From the NCBI GenBank assembly GCA_030691865.1, contig JAUYDL010000008.1, forward strand, positions 1-21,024: DNA of 21,024 nt, read 5' to 3'. Both the position numbers and the translations under genes were made by a program. The notes below the pieces were generated by a model. The model was not told the DNA's origin, made no database searches, and saw only the letters and a program-made list of their open reading frames with translations. The number at the start of each line of letters is the position of its first letter. Position 1 is the first letter of the stretch. The stretch is from Candidatus Omnitrophota bacterium. Its GTDB lineage: Bacteria > Omnitrophota > Gorgyraeia > Gygaellales > Profunditerraquicolaceae. Below, in pieces: positions 1 to 6,740 of the stretch.

Positions 1-88
1 TTTCAGCCAAAGCAACATCAAAGACTGTGCCGATTTATAGTTTAGCTTCTTTTCTCCCAAATCTACCATCAGACAACAAAAGGCTCTG

Positions 89-113
89 CCTCCCGCCTTC
101 AGGGAGGTTTTTT
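89..113 (+). terminator. Intrinsic terminator of an upstream gene
   Basis: CCTCCC (89-94) pairs with GGGAGG (102-107) across a 7-nt loop and is followed directly by six T (108-113), the classical rho-independent layout. It would end a transcript entering from the left edge. The left arm also pairs perfectly, over 10 bp (90-99 with 123-132), with a sequence just downstream, so two mutually exclusive folds are possible. Confidence 0.6.
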
Positions 114-198
114 ATTGGGCTTAAGGCGGGAGAGCGGACGAACTCATCTATAAAAACAAATAATTTTTTAGAGTGTCAACACATCTTGAAGCGAGGAC

Positions 199-240
199 GC
201 TTGCGGCTTGCGCTGCCGCCGCCCAGCGCAAGCCGCAAGC
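199..240. repeat. Perfect 17-bp GC-rich inverted repeat
   Basis: The 17-nt arm 199-215 (beginning GCTTGCGGCTTG) is exactly reverse-complementary to 224-240, with an 8-nt loop CCGCCGCC. It starts a GC-rich island running to about 360 that is unlike the surrounding AT-rich DNA. No T-run follows, so it is not a standard terminator. It may be a mobile or REP-like palindromic element or a strong RNA hairpin. Confidence 0.75.
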
Positions 241-268
241 AGAGCCGAACACGGCCTGCATTAGCACG

Positions 269-360
269 AAGCGAGCGGCCAAGCGAGCGCCGAGCGAAGG
301 CCTTGCCCCAGCAAGGCCGAAGCGGAGTACGCAAGATACGGCAGCCCCGCACCTGCGGGG
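269..360. repeat. Cluster of short GC-rich palindromes and direct repeats
   Basis: AAGCGAGCG occurs twice (269-277 and 281-289). Two hairpins follow: GGCCTTGC/GCAAGGCC (299-306 with 311-318, 4-nt loop) and CCCCGC/GCGGGG (345-350 with 355-360, 4-nt loop). Together with 199-240 this makes an island of about 160 bp of structured, GC-rich DNA without a gene. Function unknown. Confidence 0.55.
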
Positions 361-467
361 CGGTGCATAAATTCAATTGATAAATTATTTCTGCTGTGGT
401 ATCTTATTATCAACTGGGACCTCATAAAAAGTTAGAACCTTATGGAATAGGCCCCGCCAGTAAATAG

Positions 468-498
468 AACGCCATAAATTACTTATGGCGTTTTGTTT
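468..498 (+). terminator. Intrinsic terminator-like hairpin
   Basis: AACGCCATAA (468-477) and TTATGGCGTT (483-492) form a perfect 10-bp stem with a 5-nt loop, followed by TTTTGTTT (491-498). This is a good intrinsic terminator on the + strand. Since a terminator already lies at 89-113 and no gene sits between them, whatever it terminates is unidentified (read-through, or a non-coding transcript from 130-467). The stem begins with AA and ends with TT, so it could also work weakly on the other strand. Confidence 0.6.
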
Positions 499-540
499 AT
501 GCTTTAGATTAGGTAGATTGAGCATAATTTCTGATTTGCC

Positions 541-569
541 TTGAGTTTTCCCTTCTTGAGTGTTATCAT
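541..569 (+). promoter_or_regulatory. Sigma70-like promoter for the beta-barrel gene
   Basis: TTGAGT (541-546) and TATCAT (564-569) are separated by exactly 17 nt, about 45 nt before the start codon at 615. The start codon is preceded by AAAGG (603-607). It lies downstream of the hairpin at 468-498, which fits a fresh transcription start. Consensus match only. Confidence 0.4.
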
Positions 570-614
570 AGCATTAAGTTTTTTCCTAAAAATAGTCTTA
601 TTAAAGGTTAAGAA

Positions 615-2129
615 ATGTCCAAAAGAATTTGCTTTTTTCTAATTCTGGCCTTAGGCTTTACTTCTTTAGCGTATAGCTATGAATTGCTTAATACCGAACA
701 GTTGGTGTTGGGATTAGACAGTTATCTGCGTACGGATTTAGTAAGTTTTAAAAATGTAGTTAAATTAGATAGCCATAATAAGGATGACCAAACTACTTAT
801 TTAGGCATTGATTATAGTTTTGCCCTTAACGCTGAGTTTAAGAATTCAGGAAACAAATTTTACCTTAAACTTGAGCGTAATGGTCCTTATGATTACAGCG
901 CTCCGCTTTTTATCCACAACACGCTGATTAATTCCGGCGGAAGAGTAGAGAAGTACCGCAACGCACAGCTACTGCCGCAGGTTGAAGAGTTTTGGTTGGA
1001 TAATAAGCTTTGGGGTAACTTTGGCTTTAAGACGGGGATGTATATTTATGAAGTAGGCAATGGTTTTAGCCTGAATGGTGGTTATGAAAATTACGGGGTT
1101 ACTTTATACCACCAGACGCAAAATATTTTTTGGCGCCTATATTATTGCCGTCCGGATTTAGTTTACAAGAATCCTTTAGGCCCGCATATTCAGCAGGAAG
1201 AGGATCATGACCAGAAATATGAACCGAATGCGGCTAATTTTTTTGCCACGGATGTTAAAATTACCGCAGGTAAACAGACCTTTTGGCCCTATGTTGGTAT
1301 GCTGGCAGATTATACCTCCAGCGGCAAAAGGAATAATCTCTTTGCCGCTCCGATAAAAAGAGATTTGTTGGGAACCTTTGGAACTGCCTGGGAGTATGCG
1401 GCTGATAATTTTACTTTAAAATTAGAGGCGGCACGTAATTTTGGGTATGCGCAAAGCCAGAATAGTGAGTATAAAGATATCCAGCATACCGGCTACATGT
1501 TTTACTCCGGATTTAATTATGTTTTAGGAAAATTTGTCCCGGAATTGCAATTTTTATTCTGCTCCGGAAATAAAGCGACTTTGGATATGGCGGGGGACCC
1601 GGATGGGACTTATGTTTCAGGGAAGAATCGCGCTTTTAGCTATTCTTCTCCCACTAACCGGAACTTAAGCGATACGGTTAGCAGTAGTAATGTAGATATG
1701 CTTCCGATTGTGGCCATGGGTGGAGGATACGGTTTAAATTATGGAGTACCGCGGCCAGGCACATTTTCTTCCGGTGATTTTGAAAATTTGATTATGCCTT
1801 CGATTGGCTTTGACTATAATTTTACAGATAAACTCTGTGTGAGTTTATATGGATACTATTTAAGGGCATTTAACCGTCCGGTGGGAACTTTAGACGATGA
1901 GAGTATGTATTTTTCCCGGGATTTGGGGATGGAAGCGGACTTATTTGTTGATTATAAAGCAACTGAACATATTAGTGTGGGTTTTTTAGGAGGCTATTTT
2001 ATTCCGGGTAGGTATTATAAAGAAAAACGTGATGATGTAGATGGAAGCCCGTTTAGCCCTTACGTGCGCGGGGATGGCAACGCCAATAATGCCTATCAGC
2101 TTGAATTTTATGTAGAGTTAAAATTTTAA
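615..2129 (+). CDS. Secreted beta-barrel outer-membrane protein, function unknown
   Basis: A 504-residue protein. Residues 1-21 are a clear Sec signal peptide: positive MSKR, a hydrophobic stretch, then A-Y-S before the likely cleavage site. The mature part is rich in alternating polar/aromatic segments with many Tyr, Phe, Gly and Asn, typical of transmembrane beta strands. The chain ends in VELKF, and a C-terminal Phe after alternating residues is the usual BAM recognition signature of outer-membrane barrels. Length and texture fit a porin or alginate-export-like channel of about 16-18 strands, but I recognise no specific family. Start chosen at ATG 615 because of AAAGG 8 nt upstream and the intact signal peptide. 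It appears to be a single-gene unit: promoter at 541-569 and a GC-rich hairpin at 2147-2179 after the stop. The substrate cannot be read from sequence. Confidence 0.75.
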   Translation: MSKRICFFLILALGFTSLAYSYELLNTEQLVLGLDSYLRTDLVSFKNVVKLDSHNKDDQTTYLGIDYSFALNAEFKNSGNKFYLKLERNGPYDYSAPLFIHNTLINSGGRVEKYRNAQLLPQVEEFWLDNKLWGNFGFKTGMYIYEVGNGFSLNGGYENYGVTLYHQTQNIFWRLYYCRPDLVYKNPLGPHIQQEEDHDQKYEPNAANFFATDVKITAGKQTFWPYVGMLADYTSSGKRNNLFAAPIKRDLLGTFGTAWEYAADNFTLKLEAARNFGYAQSQNSEYKDIQHTGYMFYSGFNYVLGKFVPELQFLFCSGNKATLDMAGDPDGTYVSGKNRAFSYSSPTNRNLSDTVSSSNVDMLPIVAMGGGYGLNYGVPRPGTFSSGDFENLIMPSIGFDYNFTDKLCVSLYGYYLRAFNRPVGTLDDESMYFSRDLGMEADLFVDYKATEHISVGFLGGYFIPGRYYKEKRDDVDGSPFSPYVRGDGNANNAYQLEFYVELKF

Positions 2130-2146
2130 GGCACGCCTTATCTAAG

Positions 2147-2179
2147 ACACCCCGCGCTTATAAGGAATTGCGCGGGTGT
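2147..2179. repeat. GC-rich stem-loop between genes
   Basis: ACACCCCGCGC (2147-2157) pairs with GCGCGGGTGT (2170-2179) with a single bulged C and a 12-nt loop. It lies 18 bp after the barrel gene and about 25 bp before the next start. There is no T-run, so if it ends transcription it does so in a non-canonical way. It could also shape the 5' leader of the gene at 2204. Confidence 0.5.
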
Positions 2180-2203
2180 GCCCTTGTGGGCAAGGAGAAA
2201 AAA

Positions 2204-2524
2204 ATGGCTACTATTGATGATTTTAGAAAGCTGGAATTAAGAATTGCCCAGATTAAAGAAGTTAATGACCATCCGAACGCGGATAAGTTATTAATTTTAA
2301 CCGTGGATTTAGGTGATCGGCAAAAACAGGTGGTGGCAGGGATTAAGAATTATTATTCCAAAGAAGAGCTTATCGGTAAACAGGTGGTTTTAGTGGATAA
2401 TCTGGACCCGGTGATTTTACGGGGAATAGAAAGTCAGGGGATGATTCTGGCAGGTTCAGATGAAAATATCCTGGCGGTAGTGAGCCCCGACAAAAACCTG
2501 AAATTGGGGAGTATTGTCAAGTGA
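2204..2524 (+). CDS. Stand-alone tRNA-binding domain protein (MetRS beta / Trbp111 type)
   Basis: A 106-residue OB-fold tRNA-binding domain of the kind at the C-terminus of methionyl-tRNA synthetase, here as a separate polypeptide. Diagnostic stretches include TIDDFRKLELRIAQI at the N-terminus, HPNADKLLILTVDLG, VVAGIKNYYSKEELIGK and ESQGMILAGSD, all in the order seen in MetG C-terminal domains. It probably dimerises and binds tRNA, either helping MetRS in trans or acting as a CsaA/Trbp111-like tRNA chaperone. The frame extends upstream to a TTG at 2168, but ATG 2204 is preferred: AAGGAG at 2193-2198 has normal spacing and the family begins here. The stop overlaps the next start as GTGA (2521-2524), implying translational coupling. 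Confidence 0.85.
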   Translation: MATIDDFRKLELRIAQIKEVNDHPNADKLLILTVDLGDRQKQVVAGIKNYYSKEELIGKQVVLVDNLDPVILRGIESQGMILAGSDENILAVVSPDKNLKLGSIVK

Positions 2525-3030
2525 TCAAGCAATTTGTTCCGCAGGAGTTTTGCATTAAATGCCAAGGTTGTTGCCGGTTTAAAGAAGCAAACTCAGTGTG
2601 GAGCCCCTGTCTTTTGGATGAAGAGATTCAGGAGTTATTGGATAAACCGACAGTTCCGGCTGCCTCTATCTCTATCGACCGTCGGATACAACCGATAGCT
2701 AATCCTGGCGGCGCAGATTTTATCTGCCCGTTTTTGGAGACCCGGGATAATAGATGTAAAATTTATAGTACCCGGCCGTTTGAATGCCAGCTCTATCCTT
2801 TTTTGATTAATTTACGCAAGGATAAAGTCCTGTTAACGGTAGATTTAAATTGTCCTTACGTCTATGAGAAGATAAACAGCCAGGAGGCTAAGGATTACAT
2901 TGTTTATCTAACCGGCTATCTTAATTCTACACCGCTGCTTTCCATGCTTAAAGATAATCCTCAAATTATCCAAGCTTATGAAGAGGTAAGAGAGGTTGCC
3001 GAATTAAACCTGCCCCATGAAATTAAATAA
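2521..3030 (+). CDS. YkgJ-family cysteine-cluster protein
   Basis: A 169-residue protein with the YkgJ/CxxCxxCC pattern: Cys11, Cys14, Cys17 and Cys18 in FCIKCQGCC, then FICPFL, a spaced Cys in RCKIYSTRPFECQLYPF, and a late NCPY. This is the arrangement of the putative zinc- or iron-chelating domain family (PF03692), whose biochemical role is mostly unknown; some members are linked to Fe-S or metal-dependent modification. It is soluble with no signal peptide. The GTG start overlaps the preceding stop by 4 bp, and the end overlaps the DUF2156 gene by 14 bp, so the three are very likely made from one mRNA. I assign family membership with confidence, function not at all. Confidence 0.8.
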   Translation: MIKQFVPQEFCIKCQGCCRFKEANSVWSPCLLDEEIQELLDKPTVPAASISIDRRIQPIANPGGADFICPFLETRDNRCKIYSTRPFECQLYPFLINLRKDKVLLTVDLNCPYVYEKINSQEAKDYIVYLTGYLNSTPLLSMLKDNPQIIQAYEEVREVAELNLPHEIK

Positions 3031-3922
3031 ATTATCTTTAAAAGATCGGAAACTGTTTAACCGGTATCTTACTTTTTCCTCGCATGAGCTAGCGGCATTT
3101 TCTTTTGCGAATATCTATATTTGGCGAACACTCTATGCTATCGATTGGGTGGTTATCCAGAAGAGCCTTTGCATATTTTTTCGTGATCAGGTGGGTTGTT
3201 TTATGTATTTGCCTCCGCTGGCAGTAGCTCCTCAGTCAGGGATTATCCGGCAGGCTTTTGTGATCATGGATAAGATTAATAAAAATAAGGATATCTCGCG
3301 TATTGAAAATATCCAGCAGGAGGATTTAGATTATTACCGTTCTCTAGGATATCTTGTCCGTGAAAAGTACCCGGATTATCTCTGTTTGCGCAGTGATTTG
3401 GCGCTTCTTAGGGGGAATAAATTTAAATCTCAACGCGCCGCTTATAATTATTTTATCAAGCATTATGATTACGATTCACACAGGTTTGGCTTGGCAGAGG
3501 AGGCAGATTGCTTAAATTTATTTGACTCCTGGATCAAAGAGCGTAAAGCTCAATGTAATGATGATGTTTATTGTGGTATGCTTGAGGATAATCGCAAAGT
3601 AATCAAGGACGCGCTGGTTAATTATAAACAGTTGAATTTAGAAGGCATCGTGGTCAGGGTGAATAAGGAGATTAAGGCTTTTAGTTTTGGCTACCAGCTC
3701 AATAGCAATATATTTTGTATACTTTATGAGATCACGGATCTGGCGATTAAAGGGCTGGCACAGTTTATCTTTCGCCAGTTTAGTCAAGAATTAAAGGATT
3801 ATAAGTATATTAATATTATGGATGATTCAGGCTTAGAGAATTTACGCAAAACCAAGCTGGCTTATAAACCCGCACGTTTAATTCCGGCTTATATTGTGAC
3901 CAGAGATGACCGAAGATATTGA
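3017..3922 (+). CDS. DUF2156 / LPG-synthase C-terminal-like (GNAT-fold) protein
   Basis: A 301-residue soluble protein resembling the DUF2156 family (PF09924), the domain that in MprF transfers lysine or alanine from tRNA to phosphatidylglycerol. Supporting stretches are the N-terminal LKDRKLFNRYLT with SSHELAAFSFANIYIW, the central basic LRGNKFKSQRAAYNYFIKHY, and the later IKAFSFGYQL with ITDLAIKGLAQFIFRQF that matches the second GNAT-like half. It lacks the membrane segments of full MprF, as do many cytosolic family members of unknown function. Its position after a tRNA-binding domain is suggestive of an aminoacyl-tRNA link, but that is inference. It overlaps the upstream gene by 14 bp and the downstream gene by 17 bp. 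Confidence 0.75.
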   Translation: MKLNKLSLKDRKLFNRYLTFSSHELAAFSFANIYIWRTLYAIDWVVIQKSLCIFFRDQVGCFMYLPPLAVAPQSGIIRQAFVIMDKINKNKDISRIENIQQEDLDYYRSLGYLVREKYPDYLCLRSDLALLRGNKFKSQRAAYNYFIKHYDYDSHRFGLAEEADCLNLFDSWIKERKAQCNDDVYCGMLEDNRKVIKDALVNYKQLNLEGIVVRVNKEIKAFSFGYQLNSNIFCILYEITDLAIKGLAQFIFRQFSQELKDYKYINIMDDSGLENLRKTKLAYKPARLIPAYIVTRDDRRY

Positions 3923-4727
3923 TGAGGTAGAGTTTACTATATTTGATACCGAGACCACCGGACTTAATCCGGTTTCCGGGGACCGTATCGTGGAATTAGC
4001 CGGCCTAAGGGTTAAAGGCAAGGAAAGGATAGCTGAGTTTGATGCGCTGGTTAATCCGGGACGAGGGATCTCTCCGGAAGCTTTTGCGGTAAATAAAATT
4101 ACTCCGGAAATGCTAAAAAATGCCCCGGGCATAGAAACGGTAATGCCTAAGTTTTTAGATTTTATTCAAGGCAGCTGCCTTTGTTCTTATAACGCGGAGT
4201 TTGACTTAAGTTTTTTAAACCATGAGCTGAAATTAATGGGCCAAGCGGCAATTACGGATATCGCTGTCTTTGATGTGTTGACCATGGCCAAAAGACTCTT
4301 GCCCGGCCTGGCACGTTATGCGCTTTGGTTTGTAGCCGGAAAACTGGAAGTTAAATTAACCCAAATTCACCGGGCTTTCTCCGACGTGGAAATGACCTGG
4401 GAGGTTTTTAACAAGCTGAAAATTATTTGCCAACAAAAAGGGATTACCGGTTTTACTAATTTCTCTAACCTGTTTGCTTTTAATCCTGCCTTACTGGAAA
4501 GTTCTAATTTGGAAAAAACTATCCTGATTCAAAAATGTATCCAGGCTAAAGGAACTTTAAAGTTGTGTTATATTTCTAGTCAAAGCGGGCAAGTTTCTTG
4601 GCGAGAAGTTATTCCTCGCCAGATCAAGCAGGATAATAAATATGGATATTTGATCGGTTATTGTTGTTTAAAAAAAGAGCAGCGTACCTTCCGCCTGGAT
4701 AATATTTTAAGTTTTGAAATTTTCTAA
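3906..4727 (+). CDS. DnaQ-type 3'-5' exonuclease with C-terminal WYL-like domain
   Basis: A 273-residue protein with two parts. Residues about 8-175 form a DEDDh exonuclease: ExoI FDTETTG (Asp14, Glu16), ExoII NAEFD (Asp100), ExoIII HRAFSD (His155, Asp160). All catalytic residues are present, so it should be an active proofreading-like or nucleic-acid trimming exonuclease. Residues about 205-273 resemble a WYL-type ligand or nucleic-acid-sensing module: IQAKGTLKLCYIS, then WREVIPRQI, YGYLIGYCCL and RTFRLDNILSFE follow the usual order of the WYL fold. The ATG at 3906 lies inside the previous gene (17-bp overlap). It is the last gene of the overlapping cluster from 2204. It is not a replicative epsilon subunit by architecture; a DNA-damage or nucleotide-sensing role is possible. 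Confidence 0.8.
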   Translation: MTEDIDEVEFTIFDTETTGLNPVSGDRIVELAGLRVKGKERIAEFDALVNPGRGISPEAFAVNKITPEMLKNAPGIETVMPKFLDFIQGSCLCSYNAEFDLSFLNHELKLMGQAAITDIAVFDVLTMAKRLLPGLARYALWFVAGKLEVKLTQIHRAFSDVEMTWEVFNKLKIICQQKGITGFTNFSNLFAFNPALLESSNLEKTILIQKCIQAKGTLKLCYISSQSGQVSWREVIPRQIKQDNKYGYLIGYCCLKKEQRTFRLDNILSFEIF

Positions 4728-4739
4728 CAATATTTAAGT

Positions 4740-4767
4740 TTGCCTTAGTGGATATTTGTTATAAAAT
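4740..4767 (+). promoter_or_regulatory. Possible promoter for the PilZ fusion gene
   Basis: TTGCCT (4740-4745) and TAAAAT (4762-4767) are spaced by 16 nt, 35 nt before the ATG at 4803; AAGAGAGAAG just before the ATG is the likely ribosome site. The 75-bp gap after the exonuclease gene is the only space for a promoter. Consensus match only. Confidence 0.3.
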
Positions 4768-4802
4768 AGATCCCTAAAGAGTTTTTAACCAAAAGAGAGA
4801 AG

Positions 4803-6740
4803 ATGCCGCATAAAAATGAAAAATTAATTCCTGCAGAGCATCGAAAATATCTGCGCTTGGATACGGTATTTCCGGTACAGTTCCGTCTGGAAGAACCGGA
4901 GGGGGGAGTTTTTCTTTCTGACTGGCTACAGGGGTTTACTAATAATATTAGCCGGGGTGGGATCTGCCTGGCGATAAATAATCTTGATCCGGAGTTATTC
5001 GAGTTGCTCAAGAAAAAGAATATCAAATTATCATTAGAGATTGATATTCCGATTAGCAGGAAACCTATCCCCGCTCGGGCCAGCATAGTTTGGGTTAAAG
5101 ATATTTTGAAAGATAAACATCAGTACCTGATAGGTATAAATTATGATTATATATCGGCTAAGCAAAATAATAAACTTATGCGCTATGCCTGGCTAAAAAA
5201 ACTTTTTGTCCCGGTAGCTTTGGCGTTAGTTGTAATTTTGTCGGTGGGCTTAGGCGCCAACAGCTATTTAAACTTTAAGTTAACCCAAGGCAATAAGCTG
5301 CTTATCGAAAAGCTGGCGGTAGTATTAAAAGATTCCAGCCTGGCCAAGCAAAAAATAGAAGAGGTGATTGCCCAGCGGAAAAGTTTTGTGTCAAAATTAA
5401 GAATTCTCCAAGAGCAGATTAAATCCGTTCAATCTCAGAAGGAAAAAATCCAAGCCGGTGATTTAATCCAGATTAAACAGCTAAATGATCTGATCGGCAG
5501 TTTAGCCAAGGAAAAACTTGTTTTGGAGAGTAAGCTGGCTGTAGTAGTGCGCAATGAGAATATTGCTGCCAAAGAATTGACACAGTTGGATCAAAAGAAG
5601 GTAGTGCTGGAGAAAGCAAATTTTGACAAAATGTATCAGTGGCTTAAGATTCATCAAAATAGCCGTACCGGATTAGTGGCCAGCTTTGAAGGGGATAAGG
5701 AGATTGCTAACTGGTCCTTTACTTATGACCTGGCCCTGCTTATTCAGGCGTATACGCAATTTTTAGATTTTGACCGGGCTAAGCAGATCTTGGATTTCTT
5801 TGCTCATGATGCTAAAAGAAAAAATGGCTGGTTTCTTAATGCCTATTATTCCGACGATGGCGCTCCGGCGGAGTATATTATGCATAGCGGACCGAATCTC
5901 TGGGTGGGGCTGGCCATTATGCAGTATATGCAAAGCACCAAGGATAAAAGTTATTTAGGTTTAGCGGAAAGTATCGCTGCTACGATCATTGATCTGCAGG
6001 ATCAGGACGCCGGCGGAGGCATCCGCGGCGGTCCTACGGTAGGATGGTATTCCACCGAGCATAATCTTGATGCTTATGCATTTTTTAATATGTTAGCCAA
6101 AGTTACGGGGAAAACAATTTACTCTGGCGCCGCTGCCAAGGCCATCAACTGGATAGTGAATAATACTTATGACCGTTCGGATTTACCGATTAAGCGCGGC
6201 AAAGGCGACTCGACTATTGCCACCGATACTTATGCCTGGAGTATTGCTGCGGTTGGGCCGGAAAAATTGTTAACTTTGGGCATGGATCCGGATAAGATCC
6301 TGGAATTTGTAGAGGAGAATTGCAGCGTCGAGGTTAATTTTATGCGTGCAAACGCCCAGAGCGTAAAAATAAAAGGGTTTGATTTTGCCCCGCAGCGCCA
6401 TACTGCCAGGGGCGGCGTAGTTTCTTCTGAGTGGACAGCGCAGATGGTTGTGTCTTATAAAATTATGGAAGAATTTTATTTGAAAAAAGGCGATAAAAGC
6501 AAAGCGGCTAGTTATGGTAAGAAAGCTCAAATGTATTTGAGTGAATTAGGCAATATGATTATCTCTAGTTCTTCTCCGTCTGGCCAAGGCCAAGGCTGTC
6601 TTCCTTACGCTACTTTGGATCAAGTAGATACCGGGCATGGCTGGGTGACTCCTAAGGGCAGCCATACGGGTTCGGTATCGGGTACGACGTATACTCTTTT
6701 TGCCTATTATGGTTTTAATCCTTTAGAACTTAAGGAATGA
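4803..6740 (+). CDS. PilZ domain / transmembrane / coiled-coil / alpha-alpha-barrel fusion protein
   Basis: A 645-residue fusion. Residues 14-118 are a PilZ domain with both c-di-GMP motifs intact: RKYLR (Arg14, Arg18) and NISRGG (Asn48, Ser50, Gly53). A single membrane segment follows at about 134-156 (LFVPVALALVVILSVGLG). Residues about 160-275 are charged and heptad-like, a likely coiled-coil stalk. Residues about 280-645 look like an all-helical six-hairpin (alpha/alpha) barrel as in glycosidases or lyases: repeated amphipathic helices with Gly-rich, Trp/Asp-bearing loops, e.g. NWSFTYDLALLIQAY, SGPNLWVGLAIMQY and STEHNLDAYAFF. I do not recognise an exact glycosidase family and cannot name the catalytic pair. 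Expected topology is PilZ in the cytoplasm and barrel outside the inner membrane, so c-di-GMP may control polysaccharide processing. The stop overlaps the next ATG by 4 bp. Confidence 0.75.
   Translation: MPHKNEKLIPAEHRKYLRLDTVFPVQFRLEEPEGGVFLSDWLQGFTNNISRGGICLAINNLDPELFELLKKKNIKLSLEIDIPISRKPIPARASIVWVKDILKDKHQYLIGINYDYISAKQNNKLMRYAWLKKLFVPVALALVVILSVGLGANSYLNFKLTQGNKLLIEKLAVVLKDSSLAKQKIEEVIAQRKSFVSKLRILQEQIKSVQSQKEKIQAGDLIQIKQLNDLIGSLAKEKLVLESKLAVVVRNENIAAKELTQLDQKKVVLEKANFDKMYQWLKIHQNSRTGLVASFEGDKEIANWSFTYDLALLIQAYTQFLDFDRAKQILDFFAHDAKRKNGWFLNAYYSDDGAPAEYIMHSGPNLWVGLAIMQYMQSTKDKSYLGLAESIAATIIDLQDQDAGGGIRGGPTVGWYSTEHNLDAYAFFNMLAKVTGKTIYSGAAAKAINWIVNNTYDRSDLPIKRGKGDSTIATDTYAWSIAAVGPEKLLTLGMDPDKILEFVEENCSVEVNFMRANAQSVKIKGFDFAPQRHTARGGVVSSEWTAQMVVSYKIMEEFYLKKGDKSKAASYGKKAQMYLSELGNMIISSSSPSGQGQGCLPYATLDQVDTGHGWVTPKGSHTGSVSGTTYTLFAYYGFNPLELKE

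Larger units (their letters stand above)
1..614. other. Intergenic region without a convincing gene
   Basis: I see no credible protein gene here. An open frame runs on the + strand to 380, but it reads straight through a terminator-like hairpin and the GC-rich palindromes and has no recognisable domain or ribosome site, so I reject it. A frame open from base 2 ends at a TAG at 38-40 (reading FSQSNIKDCADL); it could be the C-terminus of a gene lying upstream of the window, which the hairpin at 89-113 would then terminate, but this cannot be decided from so few residues. The stretch holds two intrinsic-terminator-like hairpins (89-113, 468-498), a GC-rich palindrome cluster (199-360) and a promoter-like pair (541-569). 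Bases 380-467 contain only a weak TTGATAA/TTATCAA inverted repeat and nothing I recognise. Confidence 0.6.

Noticed and set aside
123..145. Sequence GGCGGGAGAGCGGACGAACTC resembling the reverse of a tRNA 3' end (possible integration scar)
   Set aside because: Only about 20 nt resemble it and no cloverleaf can be built; no integrase is nearby.
27..380. 117-codon open frame on the + strand at the window start
   Set aside because: It runs through a terminator hairpin and the palindrome cluster, has no ribosome site or domain, and its Arg/Pro/Ser-rich translation reflects the GC-rich repeats.
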